This document shows, one piece after another, positions 44,578 to 53,100 of a DNA stretch of 53,461 nucleotides (position 1 is the first letter of the stretch; every line of letters starts with the position of its first letter). Origin of the DNA: Robiginitalea aurantiaca (GTDB lineage Bacteria > Bacteroidota > Bacteroidia > Flavobacteriales > Flavobacteriaceae); the NCBI RefSeq assembly GCF_030380815.1, contig NZ_JAUDUY010000014.1, positions 1-53,461 of the forward strand, read 5' to 3'. The notes beneath the pieces are model-generated. The model did not search any database. It worked only from the letters and a program-made list of their open reading frames with translations, and was not told the origin of the DNA. The translations under genes were made by a program, and so were the position numbers.

Positions 44578-44751
44578 ATGTTTGGACTGTTTAAGAAGAA
44601 ATCCGAAACCGAGAAGCTCCAGGCCGAGTACAAAAAACTCATGTCCGAAGCCCACAGGCTCTCACAGGTAAATCGCTCTGCGGGAGACGCAAAATACGCG
44701 GAGGCCGAGGATATTATGAACAAAATAGAAGCCCTCGAGGGAGCTTCGTAG
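44578..44751 (+). CDS. Small coiled-coil protein, Lacal_2735 family
   Basis: 57 residues: M-F-G-L-F-K-K-K-S-E-T-E-K-L-Q, a K-K-L-M-S-E-A-H-R-L-S helix, N-R-S-A-G-D-A-K-Y-A-E-A-E, then I-M-N-K-I-E. It matches the flavobacterial Lacal_2735 family from memory: very short, charged and helical. ATG at 44578 is preceded by the A-rich stretch AGGAAAAAA, a good Bacteroidota-type ribosome site. It lies 27 bp upstream of folE. Function unknown. Confidence 0.85.
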   Translation: MFGLFKKKSETEKLQAEYKKLMSEAHRLSQVNRSAGDAKYAEAEDIMNKIEALEGAS

Positions 44752-44778
44752 GACCATCGAATACAAAACTGTACACTT

Positions 44779-45465
44779 ATGCTGGATAATCTGCTCAAAG
44801 ACGCTGTAGAACACAATGGCTTCCATATAGAGGAATTTGGGGATGACCATATCTTAACGGGAATGGAAACACCCCTAAAACCCGACGCTTTTGAACTCAG
44901 CGATGCCGAAAAGAAATTAAAGATTGCGCATTACTTTGAACGCATCATGGATGTGCTTGGTTTGGATCTCACCGACGATTCCCTCAGCGGCACGCCCAAG
45001 CGGGTGGCCAAGATGTACGTAGAGGAAATTTTTTCAGGTCTGAATCCCGAAAATAAACCTTCTGTAACCTTATTTGACAACAAATACAGGTACAACCAGA
45101 TGTTGGTTGAAAAAAACATAACCTTCTATTCCAATTGCGAACACCACTTTGTGCCTATCTTCGGAAAAGCCCATGTGGCATACGTTTCCTCCGGGAAGGT
45201 CATCGGGCTCTCCAAGTTAAACCGACTGGTTCAATACTTCGCTAAAAGACCACAGGTACAGGAAAGGCTCACCAATCAGATCGGAACAGAACTCCAGAAG
45301 GTGCTTCAGACCGAAGACGTTGCCGTTATCCTGGACGCCAAGCACATGTGCGTATGCTCTCGCGGAATTCAGGACGATAGCTCAACAACGGTTACTTCCT
45401 TTTATGGGGGCATCTTCAACAGTGCCGATAAGATTGCTGAACTCAATAACTATTTACAGGGGTAA
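44779..45465 (+). CDS. folE: GTP cyclohydrolase I
   Basis: 228 residues. It converts GTP to dihydroneopterin triphosphate, the first step of folate/tetrahydropterin synthesis. Features: D-D-S-L-S-G-T-P-K-R-V-A-K-M-Y, the active-site N-C-E-H-H-F-V-P-I-F-G-K-A-H-V-A-Y, H-M-C-V-C-S-R-G-I-Q-D with the second zinc Cys, and T-V-T-S-F-Y-G-G near the end. An N-terminal extension of about 40 residues precedes the core. Confidence 0.96.
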   Translation: MLDNLLKDAVEHNGFHIEEFGDDHILTGMETPLKPDAFELSDAEKKLKIAHYFERIMDVLGLDLTDDSLSGTPKRVAKMYVEEIFSGLNPENKPSVTLFDNKYRYNQMLVEKNITFYSNCEHHFVPIFGKAHVAYVSSGKVIGLSKLNRLVQYFAKRPQVQERLTNQIGTELQKVLQTEDVAVILDAKHMCVCSRGIQDDSSTTVTSFYGGIFNSADKIAELNNYLQG

Positions 45466-45489
45466 CGCGCACCCTGGCCTCATCTTTTC

Positions 45490-45909
45490 ATGACCTTTTC
45501 ATTTTGGTTATTGCTCGTTGACGCCCTTATGGCTGGGGTCATTTTGGCTGTGCAGTTGGTGGTTTACCCGGCTTATCAGTATTTCAACAAAGAAGACCTG
45601 GTCCGCTGGCATCGTACGTACACCAAAAATATAACTTTACTTGTCGCCCCTTTAATGTTGGCACAACTCACCGGTGGTGTATTTTGGACCCTTAAAGAAC
45701 CTGGACTTCACACAGCGGTTTACCTTTTAATAATAGTCCTCCTCTGGGCTGTAACATTCCTGCGATTTGTACCCCTGCACCGTCGTATCGACAGGGGTAC
45801 GTTCCAGGAGCCTGAGCTTCGTACCCTGGTCCGTTTGAACTGGATTCGAACCTTGCTCTGGATTGTGGTTTTTGCGGGGCATATCTATGTTTGGGGGATC
45901 TATCCCTAG
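45490..45909 (+). CDS. Small integral membrane protein of unknown function
   Basis: 139 residues, four predicted membrane helices (about 5-27, 49-68, 74-93, 117-136). A Q-L-V-V-Y-P-A-Y segment in the first helix and R-W-H-R-T-Y-T-K after it, and H-R-R-I-D-R-G between helices 3 and 4. I recall similar unannotated proteins in flavobacteria; a distant likeness to DUF1772-type four-helix proteins is possible. It follows folE by 24 bp. Confidence 0.75.
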   Translation: MTFSFWLLLVDALMAGVILAVQLVVYPAYQYFNKEDLVRWHRTYTKNITLLVAPLMLAQLTGGVFWTLKEPGLHTAVYLLIIVLLWAVTFLRFVPLHRRIDRGTFQEPELRTLVRLNWIRTLLWIVVFAGHIYVWGIYP

Positions 45910-46000
45910 TGCTCAGGTGTTCTCTTCAGGGCCTTTTTTTCCCTCTGGATTAAGCGAAAAATCGAATTTGTGCGTTATGGTTTCAGATTGAACTGAACGC

Positions 46001-46507
46001 ATGAGATTGCTGATCATTACACTCGTACTTCTTTGGACCACCGGGATCCAGGCCCAGCCGGGATTCAAATTAGGATTACACGGCGGGCTGCCCATCAATC
46101 AGGAGGGCAATGACGCTGTTAGTCTTTTGATGGGGCTGGACACGGGGTACTTATTTGCCCTTGGAGAAGTCGTGGATGCCGGGGTGATGGTCGGGTTTAT
46201 CAATGGCTTTCCCGAAAAATTCGATTCCGGTGGGGCAGATCTTCCCCATATACAGTTCCTTCCCCTGGCGGGCTCTTTTCGGGTCTGGCCTTCGAGGTCT
46301 TTTTCAATTGGGGCGGATCTGGGCTACGCGATAGGGATCAACTCAGGAAATGAGGGTGGATTTTACTACAAACCGATACTCGGCTACCTGATGGGATCCC
46401 AAACGGAGATCAATCTTTCCTATACGAATGTGGATACGGATTTTCTGCCCTGGAGGACCGTTCAGTTCGGTATTCTCTACACATTTCCGCAGCGCAGTAG
46501 GTATTGA
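46001..46507 (+). CDS. Outer-membrane beta-barrel protein
   Basis: 168 residues with signal peptide 1-19 (ending I-Q-A-Q). The rest has alternating strands (F-K-L-G-L-H-G-G, L-D-T-G-Y-L-F-A-L, F-S-I-G-A-D-L-G-Y-A-I-G, E-I-N-L-S-Y-T-N-V), typical of the small OmpA/porin-like barrels of Bacteroidota. It ends T-V-Q-F-G-I-L-Y-T-F plus eight residues, so the usual terminal aromatic is displaced. Function unknown. Confidence 0.75.
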   Translation: MRLLIITLVLLWTTGIQAQPGFKLGLHGGLPINQEGNDAVSLLMGLDTGYLFALGEVVDAGVMVGFINGFPEKFDSGGADLPHIQFLPLAGSFRVWPSRSFSIGADLGYAIGINSGNEGGFYYKPILGYLMGSQTEINLSYTNVDTDFLPWRTVQFGILYTFPQRSRY

Positions 46508-46714
46508 ATCCCTGACCGGGTACACGTCAATAATTGATTTACACCTTCCATAAAATGACCTGGGAATAATATACCTGCTTAAGTCGTATTTTGTGGAAAC
46601 ATGGGATTCCGCTTCCCTGATTATGAATATCTTTACCGGGGCTGATCCCCTGAATAAAAGCACGATCAGGGCAGGTATGCATTACGGCTGTATGGTCGTG
46701 CAATAAGTCACTCT

Positions 46715-47815
46715 ATGAGAATTGGATTCCTCGTTTTATTGGTTCTTCATGCCCTGATCCATATGGTGTGGTTTGCGCATGCCTTTGGCTGGGTGGAACT
46801 CCCGTATTTTGACAAGGATATTTCCGGAATGGTTGGGTTTAGCTGGCTCCTGGCATCGTTTTTTTTCATCGGTTCAGCCATTCAGCTAGGCAAACAAAAA
46901 GCGAATTGGTTCCATCCGGCCCTTATGGGGGTGCTGATTTCACAAATGTGGATCTTTTCCAACTGGGAAGACACCAAATTTGGTTCGTTTGTCAATCTTT
47001 TGGTTTTGGTGGGAATCCTCATCGGATTTTCTAAATCGGCCTTTGAAGGACGCTTTAAGGAGGATGTAAAAGCCATGTTGGAGAATCTCCGCCTCTCTGG
47101 TTCGATTTTACGGGAAGCTGACCTGAAGCACCTGCCTGATCTTGTACAGGAATATATCCGACGAAGCGGTGCGGTGGGGAAACCGAAAACAGAAAACTTT
47201 TATCTGGAGTTCGACGGGGAGATGCGCAGGGAAGGGGAACCCTGGTTTAAATTCACATCTCGTCAGTACAGCTTTATTCCAAGGCCGGCACGTTTCTTTT
47301 TTATGAAAGCCCGGGTAAAAGGCGTGTCCACTCAGGGGTATCATTTTTATCACCCCCCTACGGCTAAAATGACCATCAAAGCACTATCCGTATTTCCGGT
47401 GGTAAAAACAGATGTCCCCGAAATGTTCCCGACGGAAACAGTGACCTTTCTAAATGATTTATGCCTCTTTGCTCCGGGAGCCCTTATTGATGACCGCATC
47501 AGCTGGGAAAAGCTCGACGAACTCAGTGTTCGGGCGGTTTTCGCATTCAAGGAACTCAGGATTGCAGCGGTGTTATATTTCAATACCGAAGGAGACCTCA
47601 TCGATTTCCGATCCGAAGACCGGTACGAAATTCAGCAGATGAAACCCCTCCCTTTCAACACCCCTGTAAAGGATTATCGCGAATTCGATGGCATTCGCGT
47701 GCCTTCCTACGGGGAAGCCATTTGGCACTATTCCGATGGCCCATTTAGTTATGGAAAATTCAGACTCAAGGCCCTGAGGTACAACCTGTCCGAAATGCCA
47801 GAGGCTGAAACCTAG
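46715..47815 (+). CDS. Membrane protein of the DUF6544 (formerly DUF6920) type
   Basis: 366 residues. Four hydrophobic helices in residues 1-110 (the first with H-A-L-I-H-M-V-W-F-A-H-A-F-G-W), then a soluble domain with L-P-D-L-V-Q-E-Y-I-R-R-S-G-A-V-G, A-R-V-K-G-V-S-T-Q-G-Y, G-A-L-I-D-D-R-I-S-W and W-H-Y-S-D-G-P-F-S-Y. These match the DUF6544 proteins I recall; no biochemical function is known. It ends 3 bp before the convergent AraC gene. Confidence 0.72.
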   Translation: MRIGFLVLLVLHALIHMVWFAHAFGWVELPYFDKDISGMVGFSWLLASFFFIGSAIQLGKQKANWFHPALMGVLISQMWIFSNWEDTKFGSFVNLLVLVGILIGFSKSAFEGRFKEDVKAMLENLRLSGSILREADLKHLPDLVQEYIRRSGAVGKPKTENFYLEFDGEMRREGEPWFKFTSRQYSFIPRPARFFFMKARVKGVSTQGYHFYHPPTAKMTIKALSVFPVVKTDVPEMFPTETVTFLNDLCLFAPGALIDDRISWEKLDELSVRAVFAFKELRIAAVLYFNTEGDLIDFRSEDRYEIQQMKPLPFNTPVKDYREFDGIRVPSYGEAIWHYSDGPFSYGKFRLKALRYNLSEMPEAET

Positions 47816-47818
47816 GAT

Positions 47819-48946
47819 TCACCTGCTCAGAAACGTCCGGGGAGCACTTCCCTTAATCTTTTTAAAGGCACGGTTAAAAGTGGCTTTTGAATTAAAACCC
47901 GAGTCATAGGCAAGGGAAAGCAGTGTATACTTTTCACTGTTCTTTTCATACAATCGGATGAATTCCTCAATGCGCAGGCTGTTTACATAATCATTAAAAT
48001 TTTGCTGGAATACCTGATTGATAGCGGCACTTACCTGGGGCGCTGAAACCTGAAGGTGCTGGGCCAACTCATTGAGATTCAAATCGGGCTGTAAAAACAG
48101 TCGGTCCCTCTCCATCAAGGCCTTCAGTTTTTCAGCGATGGCGGTCTTGTCCGAATCGATATCCGGCGCCTGGGGTAGCGCGGAATCAGTTCCCTGCAGC
48201 CCCGGAGGTTCGCCTGAATCCATTTCGAATTGGATTCTGGCTGGTTGACGCTGGGATATACCCGCAAGGCCAATATAGAAAACCACAGCCACCAGGGCGA
48301 GGTTCCACCACCAATCCTGGTAAAAATCCAGATTTAGGAAGGCGTCCAGGATATTCATCACCTCCCGGCATAACAACCAAAAGATCATGGCGTAGAGAAA
48401 ATCCCTGAACCAGTTGAAATTAATCAGTTCGGTGTTGCTGAACTGGTGGATAGACCAGGACCTGTATTTCCGATAGATCACCAAACATTTATAGAGGTAG
48501 TAAATATAGGAGGCCCAGATAGCGAACCTCAAAACATATCCCATGACCAGGTTGTAATCGGATTCCTGGCGGTTTTGAACCGCTACCGGCCCCTGAACAA
48601 AGGCCGACAATTCGTATACCACATAGAGCAGGTAGGGAACAAAATGCCAGATGTGCTTTCTGCTGAGTTTAAAACTCCGGTTGGTCTGGGCCAGGAAATA
48701 CAAATAGACCACGGGGCCAAATAACAGGCTAACACCCCTTGGAAACCCGTTGAGTTCATTCCAGAGCACGTTGATTCCCGCAAAACCAAAGGTGTAATCC
48801 TGGAGTTCCATGGCCAGGATAAACATGATCCAGCCCAGGAGTTTGTCCGAAAGCCGGTCCTCCCTGTAACCCCTGATCAGGAAAAGCATCCACATAAGAA
48901 GGGCGAAAAAGTAACCGATCTGAAGAGGGGTTGTATACAAAGACAT
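47819..48946 (-). CDS. AraC-family regulator with N-terminal membrane domain
   Basis: 375 residues. Residues 1-235 carry about seven membrane helices; the C-terminal 100 residues are an AraC DNA-binding domain (L-N-E-L-A-Q-H-L-Q-V-S near 287; then L-L-S-L-A-Y-D-S-G-F-N-S-K-A-T-F-N-R-A-F-K-K). Such membrane-tethered AraC regulators are common in Bacteroidota and respond to unknown envelope or small-molecule signals. The linker 236-260 is rich in Asp, Gly and Pro. The exported protein next door (49016) is a possible target. Confidence 0.88.
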   Translation of the reverse strand: MSLYTTPLQIGYFFALLMWMLFLIRGYREDRLSDKLLGWIMFILAMELQDYTFGFAGINVLWNELNGFPRGVSLLFGPVVYLYFLAQTNRSFKLSRKHIWHFVPYLLYVVYELSAFVQGPVAVQNRQESDYNLVMGYVLRFAIWASYIYYLYKCLVIYRKYRSWSIHQFSNTELINFNWFRDFLYAMIFWLLCREVMNILDAFLNLDFYQDWWWNLALVAVVFYIGLAGISQRQPARIQFEMDSGEPPGLQGTDSALPQAPDIDSDKTAIAEKLKALMERDRLFLQPDLNLNELAQHLQVSAPQVSAAINQVFQQNFNDYVNSLRIEEFIRLYEKNSEKYTLLSLAYDSGFNSKATFNRAFKKIKGSAPRTFLSR

Positions 48947-48969
48947 GTCCTGGCTTTAAGATTAAAAAG

Positions 48970-48997
48970 GATAAGCTATCCCGAAAGATAGCTTATC
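48970..48997 (-). terminator. Terminator of the exported protein at 49016
   Basis: 11-bp perfect stem GATAAGCTATC (48970-48980), loop CCGAAA, complement 48987-48997. On the minus strand it is followed by a T-run (plus AAAAA at 48964-48968). Confidence 0.85.
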
Positions 48998-49015
48998 GAT
49001 TCTGTTAGTTACAAA

Positions 49016-49606
49016 TTACTCTTCTTTTTTAAGCGCTGCGATGCGCTTGGCCATATCAATCTTATCACCGTTTTGAATGTTCTTATCTACCGTTAAAACC
49101 ACCACGCGCTTCAACCCCTTCTTATAGTAAATTTCCTGACCCATCTGCAGGGACACCCCGCTATTGGACATTGGTGACAAGTTTGGATTCATAACCCCGG
49201 GGATAATCAGTGGAATGGATTTCAGGGATGAATTGTGGAGGGTGAAATTAACGGTTTCCACGTTGGGGTCCGCCTGGGGGCTGGGGATTCTTTCCACGAA
49301 ATCCAGATTCATTCTGATGTCTTTGGATGAGGTGTTTTTCAATTTCAGGATGTTGCCCTCGGCAACGTAGAGGATGGCATTCCCCATCGGGCCCAGACCA
49401 AATCCACTAACCTGTTTACGCGTTCGGGCATCGAGGACGGAAACCTCGATCTGCTTTCCGGAACGGTTCATTAGCTTCACGTCAAAATTGGCAAATTCTT
49501 CATAAGTGAGTTCTACGGATTTACGCGCAGGGATTTCGACTTTTTGATTTGCGGATACCTGGAATCCTGCAAAAAGGATACTTAAAAGGATTACTGCTTT
49601 TTTCAT
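49016..49606 (-). CDS. Exported protein of unknown function
   Basis: 196 residues with signal peptide 1-19 (ending V-S-A-N). The mature part is beta-rich and repeatedly pairs N/D with S and hydrophobics (F-D-V-K-L-M-N-R-S-G-K-Q-I-E-V-S-V; N-F-T-L-H-N-S-S-L-K-S-I-P-L-I-I-P-G-V-M-N-P-N). The L-H-N-S-S segment followed by P-L-x-I-P-G-V-M is the only notable motif; no domain recognised. Its upstream region holds a three-copy repeat that may be a regulator site. Confidence 0.7.
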   Translation of the reverse strand: MKKAVILLSILFAGFQVSANQKVEIPARKSVELTYEEFANFDVKLMNRSGKQIEVSVLDARTRKQVSGFGLGPMGNAILYVAEGNILKLKNTSSKDIRMNLDFVERIPSPQADPNVETVNFTLHNSSLKSIPLIIPGVMNPNLSPMSNSGVSLQMGQEIYYKKGLKRVVVLTVDKNIQNGDKIDMAKRIAALKKEE

Positions 49607-49955
49607 CTTATTATGATTTATGGGTTAACATTCTGACCACTATTCGAAGTGATTCACAAGGCTAAACTAGGAAGGTTGTGGTGTCGTATCGACCTAAATC
49701 ACAATTTGAGACCTACTACGCACCCGTTTATGGGTCTCAAATAATTTGAGACCTGCTAGAAATATCCTTTAGGGTTTTCGATTTGCAGCCTGTTATAGCT
49801 TTAAAGTTTTTGAGAAGTAAAATAAACTTGTAGCCTGTACAAGTTGGGTGGAGCAGGTCCCGACGATTCAGGTATAGGGATCTTGTATTCAAGTCACCGT
49901 ATAGCCCGTATTCCGTCTACAGGCTCTTTTTAAGCCGTTCTTGAGGCATTTGAAC
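49607..49955. other. Long intergenic region with AATTTGAGACCT repeats
   Basis: No gene supported. AATTTGAGACCT occurs at 49703-49714 and again, identically, at 49743-49754, and an inverted near-copy (GGGTCTCAAAT, 49732-49742) lies between them. A second dyad AACTTGT-n7-ACAAGTT is at 49825-49845. CAAGGCTA at 49657-49664 is, on the minus strand, TAGCCTTG, one mismatch from the minus-7 box and about 50 bp from the exported-protein ATG. Confidence 0.6.
49703..49754. repeat. Two direct and one inverted copies of AATTTGAGACCT
   Basis: Direct copies start 40 bp apart (four helical turns); an inverted near-copy (49732-49742) abuts the second one, so it forms a dyad with the first. A pattern typical of regulator binding sites; likely acts on the minus-strand gene at 49606. 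Confidence 0.6.
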
Positions 49956-50666
49956 TTACTCCGCCCGGATCACATACTGGTATTCGAGCAAGCCTGCGTT
50001 AACATCAAAAATGGTGTACCCCGCCTTCTTTAATTCATTGATGACGACATCCATGGATACCTTGTGGTTTACAGGGGGGCCTACCGGGATCTCATATTTG
50101 AAATAGTCGATAATGACCAGCGCCCCATCTGCTTTTGTACCTTTCTTCACTTTGGCAAAATAGTCCGGGCGGTTCTCGATATGGTGATAGGCGTTTACCA
50201 TCAATACCATATCTACCTCTTCGGTTTTCAGGGCAGGGGAATCATAGGGAATTTTTCGGGTTTCGATATTTTCCAGGTTGTTTTCCGCAATGCGCCTTTG
50301 AAGAAACGCCTGAAAATCATCATCTACATCAGCGGCGATGACCTTTGCGCCCTTCTCCGCCAGTTTTACGGAAAAATAACCGGAGCCGGCACCAATGTCC
50401 ATAATCGTCTTCCCCTCGAGATCTCCCAGATAATCCAGGACCTTTTGCGGTTGTTGGTAGGCGTCCCTTTCCGGCGACTCAAAGCGTCTGATCAAATGCT
50501 CTACAGAACTTTGCCGCATATACGCATTGGCTGAACCTTGCTCCTGGGCTGCTTCCTGAGCGTGCTGATGTACTTCATTAGTGAGTTGCCCTGTTTCTTT
50601 TTTCTTGTGCTTGCTATTGCACGCAGCACAAAGAACAAGGACAATTGCGACCGCTAAGTGTTTCAT
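49956..50666 (-). CDS. SAM-dependent methyltransferase with lipoprotein signal
   Basis: 236 residues. The N-terminus has a clear lipoprotein signal (hydrophobic run ending L-C-A-A-C at Cys16, then N-S-K-H-K-K-K). From about residue 70 a class I SAM methyltransferase is visible: I-M-D-I-G-A-G-S-G-Y-F-S-V-K (motif I), V-I-A-A-D-V-D (motif II), D-M-V-L-M-V-N-A-Y-H-H-I-E and G-A-L-V-I-I-D-Y-F-K. Between them a linker rich in His, Gln and Glu. A lipidated, exported methyltransferase is odd because SAM is cytoplasmic. A promoter is not obvious. Confidence 0.82.
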   Translation of the reverse strand: MKHLAVAIVLVLCAACNSKHKKKETGQLTNEVHQHAQEAAQEQGSANAYMRQSSVEHLIRRFESPERDAYQQPQKVLDYLGDLEGKTIMDIGAGSGYFSVKLAEKGAKVIAADVDDDFQAFLQRRIAENNLENIETRKIPYDSPALKTEEVDMVLMVNAYHHIENRPDYFAKVKKGTKADGALVIIDYFKYEIPVGPPVNHKVSMDVVINELKKAGYTIFDVNAGLLEYQYVIRAE

Positions 50667-50762
50667 ACCTGTACTATTTGTTTGGTTCCTTCACTATAGA
50701 CCCGGTCCCGGTTTTGACCCTTATGGGCATCACTTCTGCCTGGACAAGTCCTTGAACAACGT

Positions 50763-52307
50763 TTACTTATCAGCTATCCGATACGGTTTGAGCTCTTCGA
50801 AGAAGAAATCATCATTGGGAACATCAAAATCAAAGCCCGTAACCTTTAGGTTGTTGTCGGTTTTAAATTTCACCGTTCCGAAGCTAAACCACGCCTGGGG
50901 ATGGTCCCAGTGGATCTCCCAGACATCGTAATGCCAGTGGGTAAGCCGGGCCGAAAGCAAGGGGGAATGCGAAAACTCCAGTTTGAGTTCCCCGCCCTCA
51001 TACCGTATGTTTATTTCACCGTAGATGTCCGACATGTACGTACCCGTTAATTTATCCAGGGCAAGGGACGTTTGGGTATTCATCACCCGACTGGCCTTTC
51101 GATCGGCAATCCGGGTATCCCCGGCCCTATTTTCATCCGTCCGTTTCAGGTAGTCCGCGGACCAGTCCTTCTCCGTTTTTACGCCAAGAAATCGGTCAAG
51201 GGCATAATATGTAGCCGCCATAATTGGGCTTTTGACCCCATTTGTAAGTACTATTACGCCGAGATTTTCATCGGGGATCAGGGTCACTGCCGTAATCATT
51301 CCGTCGTAGCCTCCCGTATGCCCAACCCGGAGGCGACCCTGGTAATCGCTCAATCCCCACCCCAGTCCATAGGCATTGAAATGCCTGTTAAAATCGTTTT
51401 TGGAAGTGTGGTCCACCACAAAATTATTGTGGGGTGTCCAGACCAGGTTCCTGGTTTTTTTAGAAAGTAAGGTATCCCCGTTGTGGATTCCGTTATCCAG
51501 GTTAAAGGCTACCCATTTGGCGAGATCTGAAACACTGGATATAAGCCCCCCAGTTGCCGCTACATTATCCCAGCTGGTCCAGGGAATGGGATAATTTCCG
51601 TTTTCGTTTCGGGCGTGGGGGGTGGCATAGTTACCCTGAGTTTCGAGGTCTTTGACGGAAGCTATGGTTCGGTCCATCCCCAATGGCAGGAGGATGCGTT
51701 CCCGCACATTTTCGGCCCAGCTCTTGCCCGTAACGGTTTCAATGACTTCTCCCGCAGCGATATACATCAGGTTGGAATACCCGTATCCGGATCGGAAAGG
51801 ATAGGCCTGAGGCACGTGTTCATAGCATTTAATGAACTCCTTTGCCGGCAGCTCGGACTTATACCAGATATTGTCGCCACTAAAAGTCCCCAGGCCAACC
51901 CTGTGGCTTAAGAGATCGCGGATGGTCGTATGCTCACTTACCCAGGAGTCATATAGCTTAAAATAGGGCAGGTACTTCCGGACCGGGTCATTCCAGTCCA
52001 GTTTTCCCTCCTGCACCAGCATACCTATTATGGCAGAAGTAAAGGCTTTGGAATTCGATGCGATGGCGTAGAGTGTATTGGCGTCCGGAGCGCCATCCTT
52101 CCCTACTTCCATAACCCCGTAGTTCCCTGTAAAGATCAGTTCCCCGTCCCTGACAATACCAATTGAAGCACTTGGGATATCCCAATCTTCTGCCATTTTC
52201 CGGAAATACGCATCCAGTTTACGCAGGTTAACATCGGATTTAGACTGGGCTTGAACGCCTGTTGGCAACAGGAATACCGCAAGCAGGAGGAGGATTAATT
52301 TCTTCAT
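50763..52307 (-). CDS. Serine hydrolase, class C beta-lactamase family with C-terminal DUF3471
   Basis: 514 residues with signal peptide 1-20 (ending V-Q-A-Q). Beta-lactamase/transpeptidase-like fold: the S-x-x-K nucleophile at Ser84-Asn-Ser-Lys87, the Y-S-N motif at 177-179 and an H-T-G-G loop near 340. The last 90 residues resemble the DUF3471 domain (L-T-G-T-Y-M-S-D-I-Y-G-E-I-N). Substrate unknown; peptide or ester hydrolysis in the periplasm is expected rather than drug resistance. Confidence 0.9.
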   Translation of the reverse strand: MKKLILLLLAVFLLPTGVQAQSKSDVNLRKLDAYFRKMAEDWDIPSASIGIVRDGELIFTGNYGVMEVGKDGAPDANTLYAIASNSKAFTSAIIGMLVQEGKLDWNDPVRKYLPYFKLYDSWVSEHTTIRDLLSHRVGLGTFSGDNIWYKSELPAKEFIKCYEHVPQAYPFRSGYGYSNLMYIAAGEVIETVTGKSWAENVRERILLPLGMDRTIASVKDLETQGNYATPHARNENGNYPIPWTSWDNVAATGGLISSVSDLAKWVAFNLDNGIHNGDTLLSKKTRNLVWTPHNNFVVDHTSKNDFNRHFNAYGLGWGLSDYQGRLRVGHTGGYDGMITAVTLIPDENLGVIVLTNGVKSPIMAATYYALDRFLGVKTEKDWSADYLKRTDENRAGDTRIADRKASRVMNTQTSLALDKLTGTYMSDIYGEINIRYEGGELKLEFSHSPLLSARLTHWHYDVWEIHWDHPQAWFSFGTVKFKTDNNLKVTGFDFDVPNDDFFFEELKPYRIADK

Positions 52308-52466
52308 ACTTAAATGTAGTAATTTTCATTGAAGCCTGTGGATACCTGACAGGATGAATCATTTACATCCGTCGCATCGGGGTATGTTCCGAAGGACTCT
52401 GAAATTCCCCTGGTGAAATATTTTGGGATGGGTAAATTTTTTTAAAAGACTTTTTTCGTCATTATT

Positions 52467-52479
52467 TAGAATCATTCTA
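52467..52479 (+). promoter_or_regulatory. Fur-like operator overlapping the promoter of 52567
   Basis: Perfect dyad TAGAAT-C-ATTCTA, 6-1-6 like a Fur half-site pair. Its last two bases are the start of the minus-7 box TATATTTG (52478-52485), so a bound repressor would block transcription. Confidence 0.55.
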
Positions 52480-52485
52480 TATTTG
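52478..52485 (+). promoter_or_regulatory. Minus-7 box of the PepSY-type gene
   Basis: TATATTTG, a full TAnnTTTG match, about 81 bp before the ATG at 52567. Confidence 0.55.
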
Positions 52486-52566
52486 GGTGCTGTACGACAA
52501 AGGCTGCTTTAGCGTCCTTAATGTTTATATATATCGAAGTATTCGAAATTAAACTGCTGAACTCAG

Positions 52567-53100
52567 ATGAACCTTACCAACCGACAAATACACAGGGACG
52601 TTGCTTATTTCTACGTAGGACTTATCCTGGCCTTCTCATTTTCCGGGATTATCCTCAATCACCGCCAAAGCTGGTACCCTACCGAATACGCCTATGAATC
52701 CGAAGAGGTACAGTTAAAATTACCAAAAGGGGAACTCACCGAACAGAGCATTCGAAACCTGGTGGCCTCATATCCTTTGGAGTACGAAAGTCACCGGTTG
52801 CGCGGCAATAGCCTCAGAATTGATTTTGCGGATCGGAACATCATGGAAATTAACACCGAAGACGGAAAAGGCGTATTGGAAGCGCGGCGTACGGTACCTC
52901 TTCTGGGGCATACCATAAAACTTCACAAATCCACCGATACGGCCTGGATCTGGTATTCCGATATTTTTGGAGCCGCCATGATTCTGATCGCCATTACGGG
53001 TATGATGATTCCCATGGGGAAAAACGGATTTAAAACAAGGGGGTGGAAACTCATGCTCGCCGGGCTGATCTTTCCGCTGCTGTTTCTTTTTGTTTTATAA
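52567..53100 (+). CDS. PepSY-associated membrane protein
   Basis: 177 residues. An N-terminal helix (about 10-30; R-Q-I-H-R-D-V-A-Y-F-Y-V-G-L-I-L-A-F-S-F-S-G-I-I-L with conserved His) is followed by an extracytoplasmic domain of about 85 residues (L-K-L-P-K-G-E-L-T-E-Q-S-I-R ending H-K-S-T-D) and two helices near 126-146 and 158-176. The layout is that of PepSY-TM proteins linked to iron/siderophore or heme uptake. The Fur-like operator upstream supports iron regulation. Confidence 0.78.
   Translation: MNLTNRQIHRDVAYFYVGLILAFSFSGIILNHRQSWYPTEYAYESEEVQLKLPKGELTEQSIRNLVASYPLEYESHRLRGNSLRIDFADRNIMEINTEDGKGVLEARRTVPLLGHTIKLHKSTDTAWIWYSDIFGAAMILIAITGMMIPMGKNGFKTRGWKLMLAGLIFPLLFLFVL

Noticed and set aside
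46620-46704. Short frame with I-M-N-I-F-T-G-A-D-P-L-N-K between the barrel gene and the DUF6544 gene
   Set aside because: Looked like a gene remnant, but only about 27 codons follow an ATG and no family was recognised; TATCTTTA near 46629 may instead be a weak promoter box.
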